NCBI GenBank assembly: GCA_014218235.1
Contig: CM024753.1
Coordinates: 179,404,348-179,468,347 of the forward strand
Length of the DNA stretch: 64,000 bases
Source: Colocasia esculenta
Lineage: Eukaryota; Streptophyta; Magnoliopsida; Alismatales; Araceae
Direction: 5' to 3'
The position numbers were made by a program, and so were the translations under genes. Positions 31,222 to 41,518 of the stretch are shown here, in pieces (position 1 is the stretch's first letter; every line of letters starts with the position of its first letter). The notes below the pieces were generated by a model. That model was not told where the DNA came from and ran no database searches. It saw only the letters and a list, made by a program, of their open reading frames with translations.

Positions 31222-32174
31222 CTTTCATATCAAATTGAGAGGACAAGAACAACTTTGTTTCAGTAACGATATTTAAGTTAGACCCAAATATCAAGATGTC
31301 ATCAACATATAGAAAGAAAATCACACAACCAGAGTTATTCATTTTATTGTACACACATTTATCAGATTCAATTAATGAAAAACCATTTCTTAAAACAATT
31401 TTATTGAATTTTTCATTCCATTGCTTGGGTGCTTGTTTTAATCTATAGAGATTTAACCAATCTGCATACTTTGTGTTTATTTTCAAGTTCAACATAGCCC
31501 TCAAGTTGTTCCAATTATTATTCTAAATCTCTATTATGAAAAGCTATTTTAATATCCATTTATGAATTTCCAAGTTGTATATAGCAACTAGAGCAATCAG
31601 AACACGAGTGGTGGAAAATCTAGAAATAGGAGAATATGTATCGAAATAATCTATTCCTTTTTTCTACTAATCTAGTCTTATAATTATCTATGGATCCATC
31701 TGGTTTAAGTTACATTTTAAAAATCCAGCTACAACCTATAGTTTTACATCTTAGAGGCAAATCAGTTAAAGTCCATGTATGATTATTCATAATTGAGGTC
31801 ATTCCATTGTTAACAGCTTCCTTCCAAAATAGAATACACAAAGGTCATGGCTTCCTGATAAATCTTGGGTTCATCTTCAACCAGATAAATGAAGAAATCA
31901 ATAACATAGTTCTTTCTTTCCTAATTCTTTTAGACCTTTCTCTAACAGATGATATTTCTGCAACTATATTAGTTAGAGATGTATCAAAGCAATGATCATT
32001 GATAGATGGTTCTCCTTCAACTAATCTAGTAACTTTGTTTTTCATGGGAAAAACATTATCATAATATGCAGCATCACAAGTTCTTATTTTTAATATAGTG
32101 TTGAAATGAATATCACTAATTTCAGATTTAATGACAAGAAATTTATTAACAACACTATTTTTAGCATAACCAAT
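31222..32174 (-). pseudogene. Element D RT N-terminal part and integrase C-terminal part
   Basis: Minus-strand frame 31187-31504 gives RLKQAPKQWNEKFNKIVL, then the catalytic FLYVDDILIFGSN and LFLSSQFDMK, after which foreign residues follow at the H junction. Upstream, 31500-32174 encodes in several frames the linker between integrase and RT, including a basic KRIRKER patch (31845-32045) and, next to the insertion site of I, YAKNSVVNKFLV. The D frame continues across I at 41519 (VDIVFIG). Multiple frameshifts and stops make it a pseudogene. Confidence 0.85.
32170..32174. repeat. Target-site duplication CCAAT, left copy (element I)
   Basis: Repeated at 41519-41523. Removing I and one copy restores the D reading DIVFIGYA. 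Confidence 0.95.
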
Positions 32175-32712
32175 TGATACTGCTTGAGCGACGAGGTCAG
32201 CTCGAGCCTAGAAGACCCAAAAGAAGATGACAAGAACAAAGTCGACGTCGCCGAGCTCCTGACCTACAAAGACCACCGAGGCTCCTCAGTGGGCAGACAC
32301 TCTGACGATCAAGTCAGCTCGGGAGGTTGGGGAAGAGAGTTTTGGTGCTAGAAGTTGCGTCCCTTGTGACGGAATGTCTCTGCTTCTTTTATAGGGCTAG
32401 GACCCTTATCTAACAGTTGTGCATCCTCGTAACTCCCGCAGGAGCCGTTACGACCCTTGATGGCGCCTTACCAAATATAGCTAGCGAGATCATCGGGGTT
32501 GCGTTCTTTATGGCCGCGATGGCCACACAGAGGGGTCAAGAAGATGTGGTTTGTGGGCATCGTGTGACCCAATGAGCTGTTCCCCAGGAATCATGCCTTT
32601 GCGCTGCAGGCTGACAAGGCTCTTGCCATAAATGGCTTCTCGTCCCAGACCGCTGGGACGATCTCAGGTCGGATAGGCCAAGCACGAGCTTGGCTCAGAA
32701 CTACCCGTATCA
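32175..32712 (-). repeat. Element I 3' LTR
   Basis: 538 bp, plus-strand TGATACTGCTTGAG to CTACCCGTATCA. It is about 43 bp longer than the other copy, mainly because of a block near 32640-32690 (a palindromic CCCAGACCGCTGGG segment) absent from 41490-41500. Confidence 0.93.
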
Positions 32713-33104
32713 CTGGCCCACTAGGTTTATGTCAGAGCGAAGGTTTGTTCCGAGGTGAAGCGATTTCTTTTACTATATCGTCGGCTCGCCATGTGGCTAC
32801 CAGTGGTTAGGCAGTCGTACTGCTACTGCTTCTGCCGGTGCCGGTTGAGTTTATCCGTAACCCCATGCCATCATCGCCGCCCTGTCATGCGTTGTACCCC
32901 CTGTCATAATCTCAGTACGGTTATATCAGGCGTCGTATCACCGCCTCGACTCCCCCGTTAAATGATGGCGTTCCTCAATGGTCGCGTGCGTTGGGGATCC
33001 GAGTGGTCGCTCGGTGGCCGATTGCATTCTGACACGTGGAGAAATCGTGATCGCTGTGAGCTCTAACATCCCTCGACCATCCGATCGAGCTGAACCCCTG
33101 GGCC

Positions 33105-33112
33105 TATAAATA
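33105..33112 (+). promoter_or_regulatory. TATA box facing the antisense ORF of element I
   Basis: TATAAATA on the plus strand, opposite to the direction of gag-pol, about 160 bases before the ATG at 33268. A consensus 5' splice site GAG|GTAAGT lies at 33258-33266. Together they suggest a separate antisense transcription unit. Confidence 0.55.
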
Positions 33113-33267
33113 GTGGGAACCGCCATTCAAAAGACCACCCTTGCTTCCGCGCGCGAACATCCATCAGAAGACCAGCCGATGACTTGCCGAGGATCCGACG
33201 AGTTCCGTTCCGACGATCCGAGCTTCTTGTCTGCCTCTTCCTCGCTTGCTTCTTTCTGAGGTAAGTG

Positions 33268-34028
33268 ATGAGTTCCTCCTTGTATAGCTCTTCCTCTTCC
33301 GAGCCTCACCCAAAGGGGGATGTCCTGGAAGGCTCTCCTTCTAAGAGCTTTTCTTCTTCGTCACCTACGTATGTATCTACTCACTCTGATAGGACCCCAA
33401 CTAGGAATACTCAACCCGACATTCTCGTGTCGGGACCCACCGAGGCCTCCTCCGTCTTGGAGGTTAGTTCGGGGAAATATATTCCTCGGATGCCTTCTTC
33501 CCACACGTCGGGCTCTCGTCGTCAGGCTGACACTGTAGTCGATGCCCGATGCGAGATGGACTCTGACACCTTCCGTTGGCTAGAAACTCATCCGGGTATG
33601 ATCATTCCTGTAGATTCCACCATTTACTCTAACAAGCAGCTCCGAGCCCATTACACTATGGAGGGAGGGGTCTGTATCTACTCCGAGGCGGTTCGGGTCG
33701 GCCTTCGGCTCCCGTTTCATCCTTTCATCATTTTTCTTCTTCTTAATTTAGGAGTCACTCCTTCGCAATTGACCCCCAACTCCTGGAGGTCGATTGTCAG
33801 CTTCGTAGCAGTAGTGCTATGGCCAAGGTCCTTCCGACCATGTGCCTTTTCTTCTACTATTTTTCTGTAAAAGTCTTCAGGGATTGGCTGTATTTTGCAG
33901 CTCGGTCTGGTCGGCAAATTCTCAGCTGGATGCCTTCGTCTGTCCATAATTGGAAGAGGAATTTCGTCTTCATCCATAGCCCCTCGGGATGGCCTTTCCC
34001 GACCGTTTGGTCAGCGGTCAACATCTGA
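33268..34028 (+). pseudogene. Antisense ORF 1 of element I (putative gypsy-type transposon protein)
   Basis: Starts MSSSLYSSSSSEPHPKG after the TATA box and is open to 33870. A serine-rich leader of about 80 residues is followed by FRWLETHPGMIIPVDS, MEGGVCIYSEAVRVGLRLPF, LNLGVTPSQLTPNSWRSIV. The last motifs match the wording of the plant 'putative gypsy type transposon' family (PF04195-type). The next part (FFYYFSVKV, DWLYFAARSGRQI, PSSVHNWKRNFVFI) is in a second frame at 33819-34028, so one frameshift is present. It runs opposite to gag-pol. Function is not known. Confidence 0.75.
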
Positions 34029-34234
34029 GACAAAGCCTTCGGTCCACCAAAGCTCATCACTTTCGAGCTCTCGGAGTTCGAGTCTCTGTAGGCGGTGGAG
34101 CCTCCTGACCTGTTCGAGCCATCCGAGAAGCTGCTCAAGTTAATCGCCGAGGCCACTCAAGGTCATCACCTCTTCGAAGGATTTTAACTCATCAATTACT
34201 TCTGAAGTCTGACAGTTGTCTTTTTTCAACAATC

Positions 34235-35098
34235 ATGGCCGACAAGGGGACTGCGTCGGCTCCAAAGGCGCAGAAAGGGCCTTCTCTTTCCGAGATGGCA
34301 TGGAGTGAGGTGTTGTCGAGGGGAAAGAAAGGAGCCTTCCGACCAGCCAAGCATGCTTGTGTCAAGGAAGATGCCCCCGAGGGTACTGACATGACAGCCC
34401 CCACCCCTCAGGCTGACCAGCCGGAGAAGAGGTCTTCCCTAAAATGCCCTCGGCCTACGCCGACGTCCCCGACTGTTCTTCCTTCGGATTCCACGTAGCC
34501 CCGAGAATCCGACCAATCCACCATCAACGCCACAGAGTGGGGGCGCCATGCTCTTCCTACCGAGGTGAAGGCGAATGCCTTGACCAAAAGGCCCTACCAG
34601 ATCATCGAAGAATTCTATTCATCGATGATCTGCCAAATGTCGTCGTTCGAGGCATTCCTTCACCAAGCCGAGGCATCTCATTTGTCGGTCGAGTCGCGAT
34701 TGGCAGATGTCGACAAGAAAACCACCGCCAAGAAGGAGCTCCTAGATAGAGAGGTAGAGCGGGCGAGGAAAGTTGAAGACGAGCTTCGGGCTTCTCTTCA
34801 AGCTGAAGAGGAAGCGCTCCTAGACGAGATTCGAGGTCATAAGCAGACGAGGGCCGAGAATGCAAAGCTCGTAGCCGACGAATGAGAGAAGGTGGTGGAC
34901 GAATACCGCGCATCTTCCGAGCTTAAGGCCGAAGTCGCCGGCCTTTTTAGGGAAGGGTATAACTGTTGCCTTGACCGTGTCACGGACTTGCATGCCGACC
35001 TCGACCTGTCCGAGCTCTTGCTCTCGGCCGGAGGCGGAGAAGACGGGAGAACGATGAAGAGATTGCGGCAGTGGTCGATGAAACATTGGCTACTGTAG
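34235..35098 (+). pseudogene. Antisense ORF 2 of element I (coiled-coil part)
   Basis: One frame with two internal stops (34496 and 34883) starts MADKGTASAPKAQKG and includes a basic/proline region, then PYQIIEEFYSSMICQMSSFEAF and a long heptad-like Glu/Lys/Leu stretch (SRLADVDKKTTAKKELLDRE, ELRASLQAEEEALLDE), probably a coiled coil, and a FREGYNCCLDRVTDLH block. This is the usual C-terminal half of the same antisense protein family, so ORF 1 and ORF 2 probably formed one gene, perhaps with an intron or frameshifts between them. Confidence 0.7.
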
Positions 35099-35319
35099 TT
35101 GAGGAGACTCTCGGGGAGGCTGCTGACAACATTATTGTCGAGGATTCAGCAGCTCCCGGCCATGAGAATTAGGTCAGCATGGGCGAGGGTGTTTTTTGTA
35201 CTCTTCTTGGCATAATGCCAAGAAAGTTACTATATCTCTCCTTCTCGTTAATACCAACTTCCTTTAGAATTTGGTTTGTCTTTTCATTGCACTTAATCGA
35301 ATTGACTCATTTGTCGGAA

Positions 35320-35605
35320 TGAGTACCAAAGTGACTTCAAGTACAAATAGTGCCAAAGCGACCTCTTTACAAAGAGTGCCGAAGCGACCTCATTTACGAA
35401 GAGTGCCGAAGCGACCTCGTTTACGAAGAGTGCCGAAGCGACCTCGTTCAAGGAATGAGTGCCGGAGCGACCTCATTACGAAATTAGAGTGCCGAAGCGA
35501 CCACGTTTAAGAAATGAGTGCCAAGTGACCTCGTTTAAGAAATGAGTGCCGAAGTGACCTTATTTAAGAAATGAGTGGAGAAGCGACCTCATTTATTGAT
35601 ATATG
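35320..35605 (+). repeat. Tandem repeat of 27-30 bp in element I
   Basis: About nine units of GAGTGCCGAAGCGACCTC followed by a variable GTTTACGA or GTTTAAGAAAT. The first units are 27 bp long, later ones 29-30 bp. The array lies between the end of integrase and the antisense ORF. Confidence 0.9.
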
Positions 35606-35639
35606 AAGGGTAATAACATCAGAGGTGCTCGACATTCCA

Positions 35640-36500
35640 TGTTCTCAGAATGGCCGACCCGTTCAAATTTGCAAGACGATACGCCTCGTGGTCGAGGTCC
35701 TCGACAACACGATATGGGCCTTCCCAATTAGGGGAAAGCTTTCCTCCTACTGATTTTGGATTGGAGACGGCGAGTTTTCACAGGATGAGTCTGCCTGTGT
35801 TGAAGCCTCGAGGTCTGACACCTGCATTGAATTTTCGCTTCATCTTGCATTGATAGGCTTCCATTCTCGCTATCGCCTCGTCCCGCCATTCTTCGATCAG
35901 ATCCAGCTCGGCGCGCAGTGAGCGGTCATTGTCCCCGCACTCGAAGCCAAGGACTCTTCCTGACGGTACGAGGAGCTCCACGGGGGCTGCTTCTACTCCA
36001 AAGGCAAGTGCGGAAGGAGATTCTCGGGTAGCTTCTCAGGGCGTCGCCCGGTAAGCCCAGAGTACGTGGGACAGCTCCTCGGCCCACCGGCCCTTGTGGT
36101 CATCAAGCCTCTTCTTTAATCCATCAAGGATTGTTCGGTTGGTCACCTCGGCCTATCCATTAGACTGAGGATGAGCAACCGAGGTGAATCTATGATTGAC
36201 TCTGAGATTCTCACAATTCCGGCGAAACCTGGCATTATCAAACTACTTGCCATTGTCAGTGACGATCGTTCTTGGTAAACCGAACCTGCATATAATATTT
36301 TTCCAGACAAACCCCCAAGCGTTAGCATCAGTTATTTTCGCTAACGGCTCGACCTCGACCCACTTGGTGAAGTAATCAACCCCGACGATGACGAACTTCC
36401 GCTGCCCCGGTGCCGGCAGGAATGGGCCGAGGATGTCCATTCCCCATTGGGCGAAAGGCCACAGGGAAGTTATCGGAGTAAGGCCCAGGGTGGTTGTCGG
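35640..36500 (-). pseudogene. Element I integrase
   Basis: Minus-strand frame 36243-36440 gives MDILGPFLPAPGQRKFVIVG, VDYFTKWVEVEPLA and GLPRTIVTDNGK, the gypsy integrase core with its first two catalytic Asp. A stop follows at about 36243. Later pieces (35778-35981: LRAELDLIEEWRDEAIARME, VRPRGFNTGRLIL) are the C-terminal part. Other segments between them are frameshifted. No chromodomain is seen, as expected for Tat. Confidence 0.85.
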
Positions 36501-36804
36501 CTAATTCTACCGAAGAGTTGACATTGCCGAAAACTTCTGACGTAGCTCTCGACTTCTTTCAGCATGGTTGGCTACTAGTAACCCTGCCAGTTCACTCTTC
36601 GAACAAACGATCGTGGTCCTGCATGGCTTCTACATGTGCCCTCATACACCTCCTGAATGATCTCCTAGCCTGAATTGGGTTTACACAACGAAGGTGTGGG
36701 TAGCTGAAACCTTTTCTGTACAAGACGTCGCCGATCATTAAGAATCTTGGTGCTCGCCTCCTCATCTTCATTGCTTCTTCTCGATCTTCCGGGAGCTGCC
36801 CGCT

Positions 36805-37347
36805 TCAGATGAACTCCACAATCAGAGTAATCCATGTCGGCTCAACTTCGGCGCATAGAACTTCTGCCGACCCCACAGAAGGCTCGCGCAGTTCTTCTAC
36901 CAGTACTGAGGACTCTGGGAGATTCTTCGAGGTGGCCGCATATTTAGATAAAGCAACTGCTTGGGAGTTCTCGGCCCTCAGAATCTTTTGCAGCTCTGCT
37001 GACTCAAAATCCCCTATCATTCTCAGGACCTCGGCCATGTATGATGCGAGCTTCTCCTCTCTTGCTTCAAACTCCTTGGAAACTTGGCTGACGACTAACT
37101 GGGAGCCATTGTAGATGAGGACCCTTGTCACTCCCAACGATTTTGCCATTCTGAGCCCTAAGATGACAACCTCATACTCAGCTACATTATTAGAGGCAAT
37201 GAAGTCGAAACGAATCGCGTACCTTAAGATGAGGCCATCGGGAGAATGAAGGACGACACCCGCCTCGCTGCCCTGCGAGTTAGATGCTCTATCCACATAG
37301 ACTCTCCATCTTTCGACAATCTCTTCTGACTCGGGTGACCTCGTCAT
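36805..37347 (-). pseudogene. Element I second RNase H (archaeal/plant type)
   Basis: A 180-residue frame with WRVYVDRASNSQGSEAGVVL, NNVAEYEVVILGLRMAKSLG and NGSQLVVSQV. These are the aRNH motifs acquired by Tat-lineage elements. The usual Asp of the SDSQL-type motif reads YNGSQLV here, so a catalytic residue appears lost. The frame ends at a stop before integrase. Confidence 0.85.
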
Positions 37348-37374
37348 TCCTTCGGAGATGAAGTCAATGAGAGC

Positions 37375-37788
37375 CTAGGCTTTGATGGCGACTCGAAGCC
37401 TATAGGTAATGTCAAACTCACCGAGCTCGATAGCCCACTTTGCCAACCTCCCTGAGGCCTCGGGACGACAAAGCACCTGCCTGATGGGGACGTCGGTGAG
37501 GACGACGATCTTGTAGGCCTGGAAATATGGTCGGAGTCGCCGGGAGGCCATCACTAGTGTGTAACCTTCCTTCTCTAGGTCGGAGTAGCGCTGCTCAGCT
37601 CCTCCCAACGCCTTACTTGTATAGTACATTGGGAGGTGATTCCTCTCTTCTTCTCGCACGAGCACCAAGCTGATTGAGTGGGTTGTTGTAGAAATGTACA
37701 ACAGCAGTTCCTCCTCTGCCACCGGCTTGCTAAGTATAGGTACGTGGGCCAGATAATCCTTGAGCTCGTCAAAGGCCTTCTGACACTC
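37375..37788 (-). pseudogene. Element I RNase H, first copy
   Basis: A frame of 115 residues (37375-37722) with EEELLLYISTTTHSISLVLV, LPMYYTSKALGGAEQRYSDL, RLRPYFQAYKIVVLTD and GRLAKWAIELGEFDI, the gypsy RT-linked RNase H and connection. The initial Asp of the usual LYLAVS/D context is degenerate. It follows RT after a stop at 37789. Confidence 0.88.
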
Positions 37789-38709
37789 CTAGGTCCACTC
37801 AAACCGTCCTTTCCTCAGCACATCAAAGAACGGCCTGCACCGCTCGGCCGACCTCAACATGAACCTGCTTAGGGCGGTAACTTGGCCGTTGAGACTCTGC
37901 ACTTCTATGATGGTTCTCGGGGCTGTCATGTCGAAGATCGCCTGTACTTTGTCGGGGTTGACATCGATGCCTCGGCTCAAGATGAGGTAGCCGAGGAACT
38001 TTCCCGCTCGCACGCCGAAAATGCACTTCTCGGGGTTCAGCTTCATCCCGTACTGCCGCAGTACCTTGAACGTCTCGGCAAGATCCCGAACATGGTCCTT
38101 GGCTCGCCGACTCTTCACCAACATGTCGTCGATGTATATCTCCATTGTCTTCCCGATCTGTCGCTCGAACATCATGTTGACTAGCTTCTGGTACGTTTCC
38201 CCTGCATTCTTCAGTCCGAAAGGCATTCGAGTGAAACAATACAGACCTTTTTCTGTGGTAAAGGATGTCTTCTCCTTGTCCTCTAGGGCCATCCTGATCT
38301 GATGATACCTAGAGTAGGCATCGAGGAAGCTCAGAAGCTCGTGCCTTGCAGTAGAATCGATGAGCTAGTCGATGCGAGGGAGTGGGAAACTATCCTTCGG
38401 ACAGGCTTTGTTCAGGTCGGTGAAGTCCACGCACATGCGCCATTTCCTATTCGCCTTTCTCACGAGGACGACGTTCGCAACCCATTCGGCGTAGAAGACA
38501 TCGTGAACCGTCCCAGCGTGCAGGTACTTTGTGAGATTGTCATCCACTGCCTCTTGCCGGTCGGCCGACAATGGCCGCTTCTTCTGCCGCACAGGTCGGA
38601 TTTTGGGGTCTACATTCAGGTGATGCTGAATAACCTCCGGGTCGATCCCCGGAACATCGTCTTCCGACCACGTGAAGACGTCGCCATTTCCTTTGAGAAA
38701 ATCAACCAC
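37789..38709 (-). pseudogene. Element I reverse transcriptase
   Basis: The N-terminal frame (38365-38709) has WVANVVLVRKANRKWRMCVD, FTDLNKACPKDSFPLPRID and then a TAG in place of the next residue. The C-terminal frame (37789-38292) has GLYCFTRMPFGLKNAGETYQ, the catalytic IYIDDMLVKS, LNPEKCIFGV and GKFLGYLILSRGI. Only the premature TAG and a short segment separate the two, so the RT is otherwise well preserved. A TAG also lies at 37789. Confidence 0.92.
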
Positions 38710-38769
38710 CTCATCCTCCAGCTCCTAAAGCTCGGCGCCGACCACCAAAGCCCCTTTTACGACTTCTAC

Positions 38770-39540
38770 CTATTTTGTCTGCTCGGCGGGCTCATGTCTT
38801 TCTGCATTCTCATCATGGACAGGATTATACTCAGAAACGAATGGTTCTTTTGATTTTATAGAGTTTACATAGCACCGACGGGCTTCGGTCTGGTTCCCCA
38901 TGACCTCGCCTATCTCATTTGGCATTGGGAACTTCAGCTTCTGGTGATAAGTAGAGGGGACTCCCAATCTCCCCAAGAGACCCCGACCAAATATCGCTTT
39001 GTAGGCCAACTTCACTTTCACCACGAGGAAGTCGACCTCAACTGTTACATGACGTGGTCGGGTGCTGAGCGTGACCTTCAGTTTGATCGAGCCCTCAGCA
39101 CTCACAGGGGTCCTGCTAGACCCAAAGAGGGGCATAGAGACTGGCTTGAGCTCGGTGCTCAGATTGGTCATTTTTACAAAGAAATCATAGAAAAGGACAT
39201 CTGACACGGCTCCATTATCAACTAAAATGCGATGTACATCATACCCATCGATGTCGGCATGTATAACTAGCGCATCCTCATGGGGGAGGCTGAGGCCGGC
39301 CACATCCACCTCGGAAAAGGTAATAACTCCTCGGGCCCCGGGCACTGGTCTGTTTGAGCTAGAACTTGCTGCCAACGCGTACGCCTTCTGCTTCCTTCCA
39401 CTGTTGCCTCCGCCCGCCGAGCCGCCTGCCAGTACTAGGACCGCCCCTTTGCCTCCGTGTGTTCCACGTTCCTCCTCGGGGGTGCGTGCCTTCGGTCTTC
39501 CATCTACAACGTCCTTCCTGATGATGCCCCGCCGTAGCAT
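38770..39540 (-). CDS. Element I protease region (gag-pol part)
   Basis: A 256-residue open frame. A Gly/Ser/Arg-rich N-terminal linker is followed by TFSEVDVAGLSLPHEDALVI, the active-site-like RILVDNGAVSDVLF, MPLFGSS, GSIKLKVTLS and AIFGRGLLGRLG, STYHQKLKFP. Retropepsin sites of Tat elements usually read DNGSS; here the Ser after Gly is Ala, so activity is doubtful. It sits between gag and RT in the sense direction. Confidence 0.82.
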   Translation of the reverse strand: MLRRGIIRKDVVDGRPKARTPEEERGTHGGKGAVLVLAGGSAGGGNSGRKQKAYALAASSSSNRPVPGARGVITFSEVDVAGLSLPHEDALVIHADIDGYDVHRILVDNGAVSDVLFYDFFVKMTNLSTELKPVSMPLFGSSRTPVSAEGSIKLKVTLSTRPRHVTVEVDFLVVKVKLAYKAIFGRGLLGRLGVPSTYHQKLKFPMPNEIGEVMGNQTEARRCYVNSIKSKEPFVSEYNPVHDENAERHEPAEQTK

Positions 39541-40166
39541 CTCGTGATCTCCACCTTAAGGCTTCGGCACTGGTCGGTAGTGTGCCCAAACTCCTTGTGG
39601 TACTCGCAGTAGAAATTGGATCCACGCCCCGACAGGGGCCTCGCCATCGGCTCAGGCCGCCGAAACTCTGGTAGCTTTTTTATGATGGGAAGGATCTCAG
39701 AAGGTAGCCTGCCGAACTGTGGTAGATCCTTGATCTGCCAGGACTCATCTGGTCGGTAGCTCGGATCTGGTCGCCTTTCTTCGCGCGTTGCAGGATCATC
39801 TCTCTTCGGCTTCTTTTGGGCGGGAACTCCGCTCATGGACCCCAGCTCGGATGGATGCCTGAGCTTGCCTACTGCGTCGAGAGTGGACTCCAATTTCACG
39901 TACTTCTGCATACGAGAGAGGAGGTCGGCGAGACTTACAGGGGGTTTTTTAGCAATAGAGGCCACGAACGGTGCGTTGGAGCAGACCCTCGTCAAGATGT
40001 TGACTTCCGTCCTCAGGTCAAGGTCCACCACCTTCATAACCTCTAGTTGGAATCTATTCGCATAGTCGCGAAAGAGCTCGGCCTCCTTCTGTGCGACCAG
40101 CCACATGTCGTCAGTGCACAGGGAATGTTGCACCGTATTGTAGAAGTGGTCCAGGAAGCGTTGCAC
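39504..40166 (-). CDS. Element I gag core and zinc-knuckle-like motif
   Basis: A 220-residue frame with MQRFLDHFYNTVQHSLCTDD, LVAQKEAELFRDYANRFQLE (retrotransposon gag fold), then PVSLADLLSRMQKYVKLEST, and near the end YCEYHKEFGHTTDQCRSLK, the Cys/His motif of Tat gag. A stop immediately upstream (40167) separates it from the N-terminal gag part. Confidence 0.85.
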   Translation of the reverse strand: MQRFLDHFYNTVQHSLCTDDMWLVAQKEAELFRDYANRFQLEVMKVVDLDLRTEVNILTRVCSNAPFVASIAKKPPVSLADLLSRMQKYVKLESTLDAVGKLRHPSELGSMSGVPAQKKPKRDDPATREERRPDPSYRPDESWQIKDLPQFGRLPSEILPIIKKLPEFRRPEPMARPLSGRGSNFYCEYHKEFGHTTDQCRSLKVEITRCYGGASSGRTL

Positions 40167-40358
40167 CTAGTCGGGGAAGTTGGCCACCGATCGGGCCGGT
40201 AGCGCCTTGAACCACTACAATGCTGTGTCATCCAGGGTAGACATGAAAGCATGACATTTCAAAGCATCCAAGATATTTACCATCTCGACCTGTCCCTGGA
40301 AGTTGTCGAGGTGATGCACCGGATTGGTTGTCCCGTTGTAACACCAGAACTTGGGGAG

Positions 40359-40985
40359 TTACAGCTTCATCGGAATAGGAGCCGTGGTGATCTCTTCAAT
40401 GAACAGCGAGGTGGACAACAATGTCGCCACCGATAGGACACGAGAGCCACGATGTAGGGCCTCGATCTTCCGATTCATCTCCTGGAGGTCGCTCCTCCAC
40501 CGAGGTTTTGCGAGTAGCAGGTTCGTCGAGGCTGGCGTTGATTCGGCTGAGAAGTGGTCAACTTCGGTTCTCGGCACACCGTGTTCTGTCTCTATGGAGG
40601 GGGCCACGGGCAACGTTGTAATCTGCGGTGGGACCGGCACCGAGGGCACTGGTGCCACTGTCTGGATGTCGGCGTGGCTAGCCGACATTGTCGGGGGAGC
40701 GGCATGGGCATCGGTGGTCCCGACGTCGCCTAGGGCAACTGCAACGGGGGCGACCAGGCGAATAGTGGCCTCCCCTTGAGCCGTTACCACCTGCTGGTTC
40801 TCCTCCATTCGAGCCAACATCTGATGGAGGCTCGCGATCATCTGCTCGACGCGGTCGAGACGAGAGAAGGTTGTTGATTCCTATTCTCCAGTTCCAGAAC
40901 CGCCTCCGACGACTTCTTCAACAGTGGTGGCGGGGACGATTTTGTCACCAGAGGAACGAGCCACCATCTTTCCCTTAGGTGCCAT
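40359..40985 (-). pseudogene. Element I gag N-terminal region
   Basis: A likely start codon at 40985 (MAPKGKMVARSSGDK), about 20 bases from the primer site, is followed by a TAG at 40881-40883 and then an open frame (40359-40841) beginning MIASLHQMLARMEENQQVV with a Pro/Val-rich middle. No domain is recognised, which is usual for gag N termini. The remainder to 40167 is in another frame. Confidence 0.72.
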
Positions 40986-41002
40986 GAAAGCTTTTTGTAA
41001 GC

Positions 41003-41020
41003 TTCCCACAGACGGCGCCA
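41003..41020 (-). promoter_or_regulatory. Element I primer binding site
   Basis: Immediately inside the 5' LTR the minus strand reads TTTTGGCGCCGTCTGTGGGA. TGGCGCC-type sites are common in plant gypsy elements. I do not assign the tRNA. Confidence 0.65.
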
Positions 41021-41023
41021 AAA

Positions 41024-41518
41024 TGATACTGCTTGAGCGACGAGGTCAGCTTGAGCCTAGAAAACCCAAGAGAAGATGACGAGAATGAAGTCGACGTCAT
41101 CGAGCTCCTAACCTGCAAAGACCACCGAGGCTCCTCGGTGGGCAGACACTCCGACGATCAAGTCAACTCAGGAGGTTGGGGAAGAGAGTTTTGGTGCTAG
41201 AAGATGTGTCCCTTGTGACGGAATGTCTCTGCTTCTTTTATAGGGCTAGGACCCTTATCCGAAAGCTGTGCATCCTAATAACTCCCATAGGAGCCGTTAC
41301 GACCTTTGATGGCGCCTTACCAAATATAGCTAGCGAGATCATCGGGGTTGCATTCTTTATGGCCGCGATCGCCACACATGTGGGGTCAAGAAGACGTGGT
41401 TTGTGGGCATTGCATGACCCAATGAGCTGTTCCCCGGGAATCATGCCTTTGCGCTGGAGGCTGACAAGGCTCTTGCCATAAATGGCTTCTTTTCCTCGAC
41501 TCAGAACTACCCGTATCA
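41024..41518 (-). repeat. Element I 5' LTR
   Basis: 495 bp, plus-strand TGATACTGCTTGAG to CTACCCGTATCA, homologous along its length to 32175-32712 apart from one block of about 43 bp. Confidence 0.93.

Larger units (their letters stand above)
32175..41518 (-). mobile_element. Element I: Tat-like gypsy retrotransposon, 9.3 kb
   Basis: LTRs at both ends share TGATAC...GTATCA, a perfect 6-bp inverted repeat, and the element has a perfect TSD. In minus-strand sense the order is LTR, primer site, gag, protease, RT, RNase H, second (archaeal/plant-type) RNase H, integrase, repeats, an opposite-strand ORF, LTR. Gypsy domain order plus the second RNase H and the antisense ORF are hallmarks of the Tat lineage (Tat/Retand/Ogre group). 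Each ORF carries stops or frameshifts. It inserted into the integrase region of D. Confidence 0.93.
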
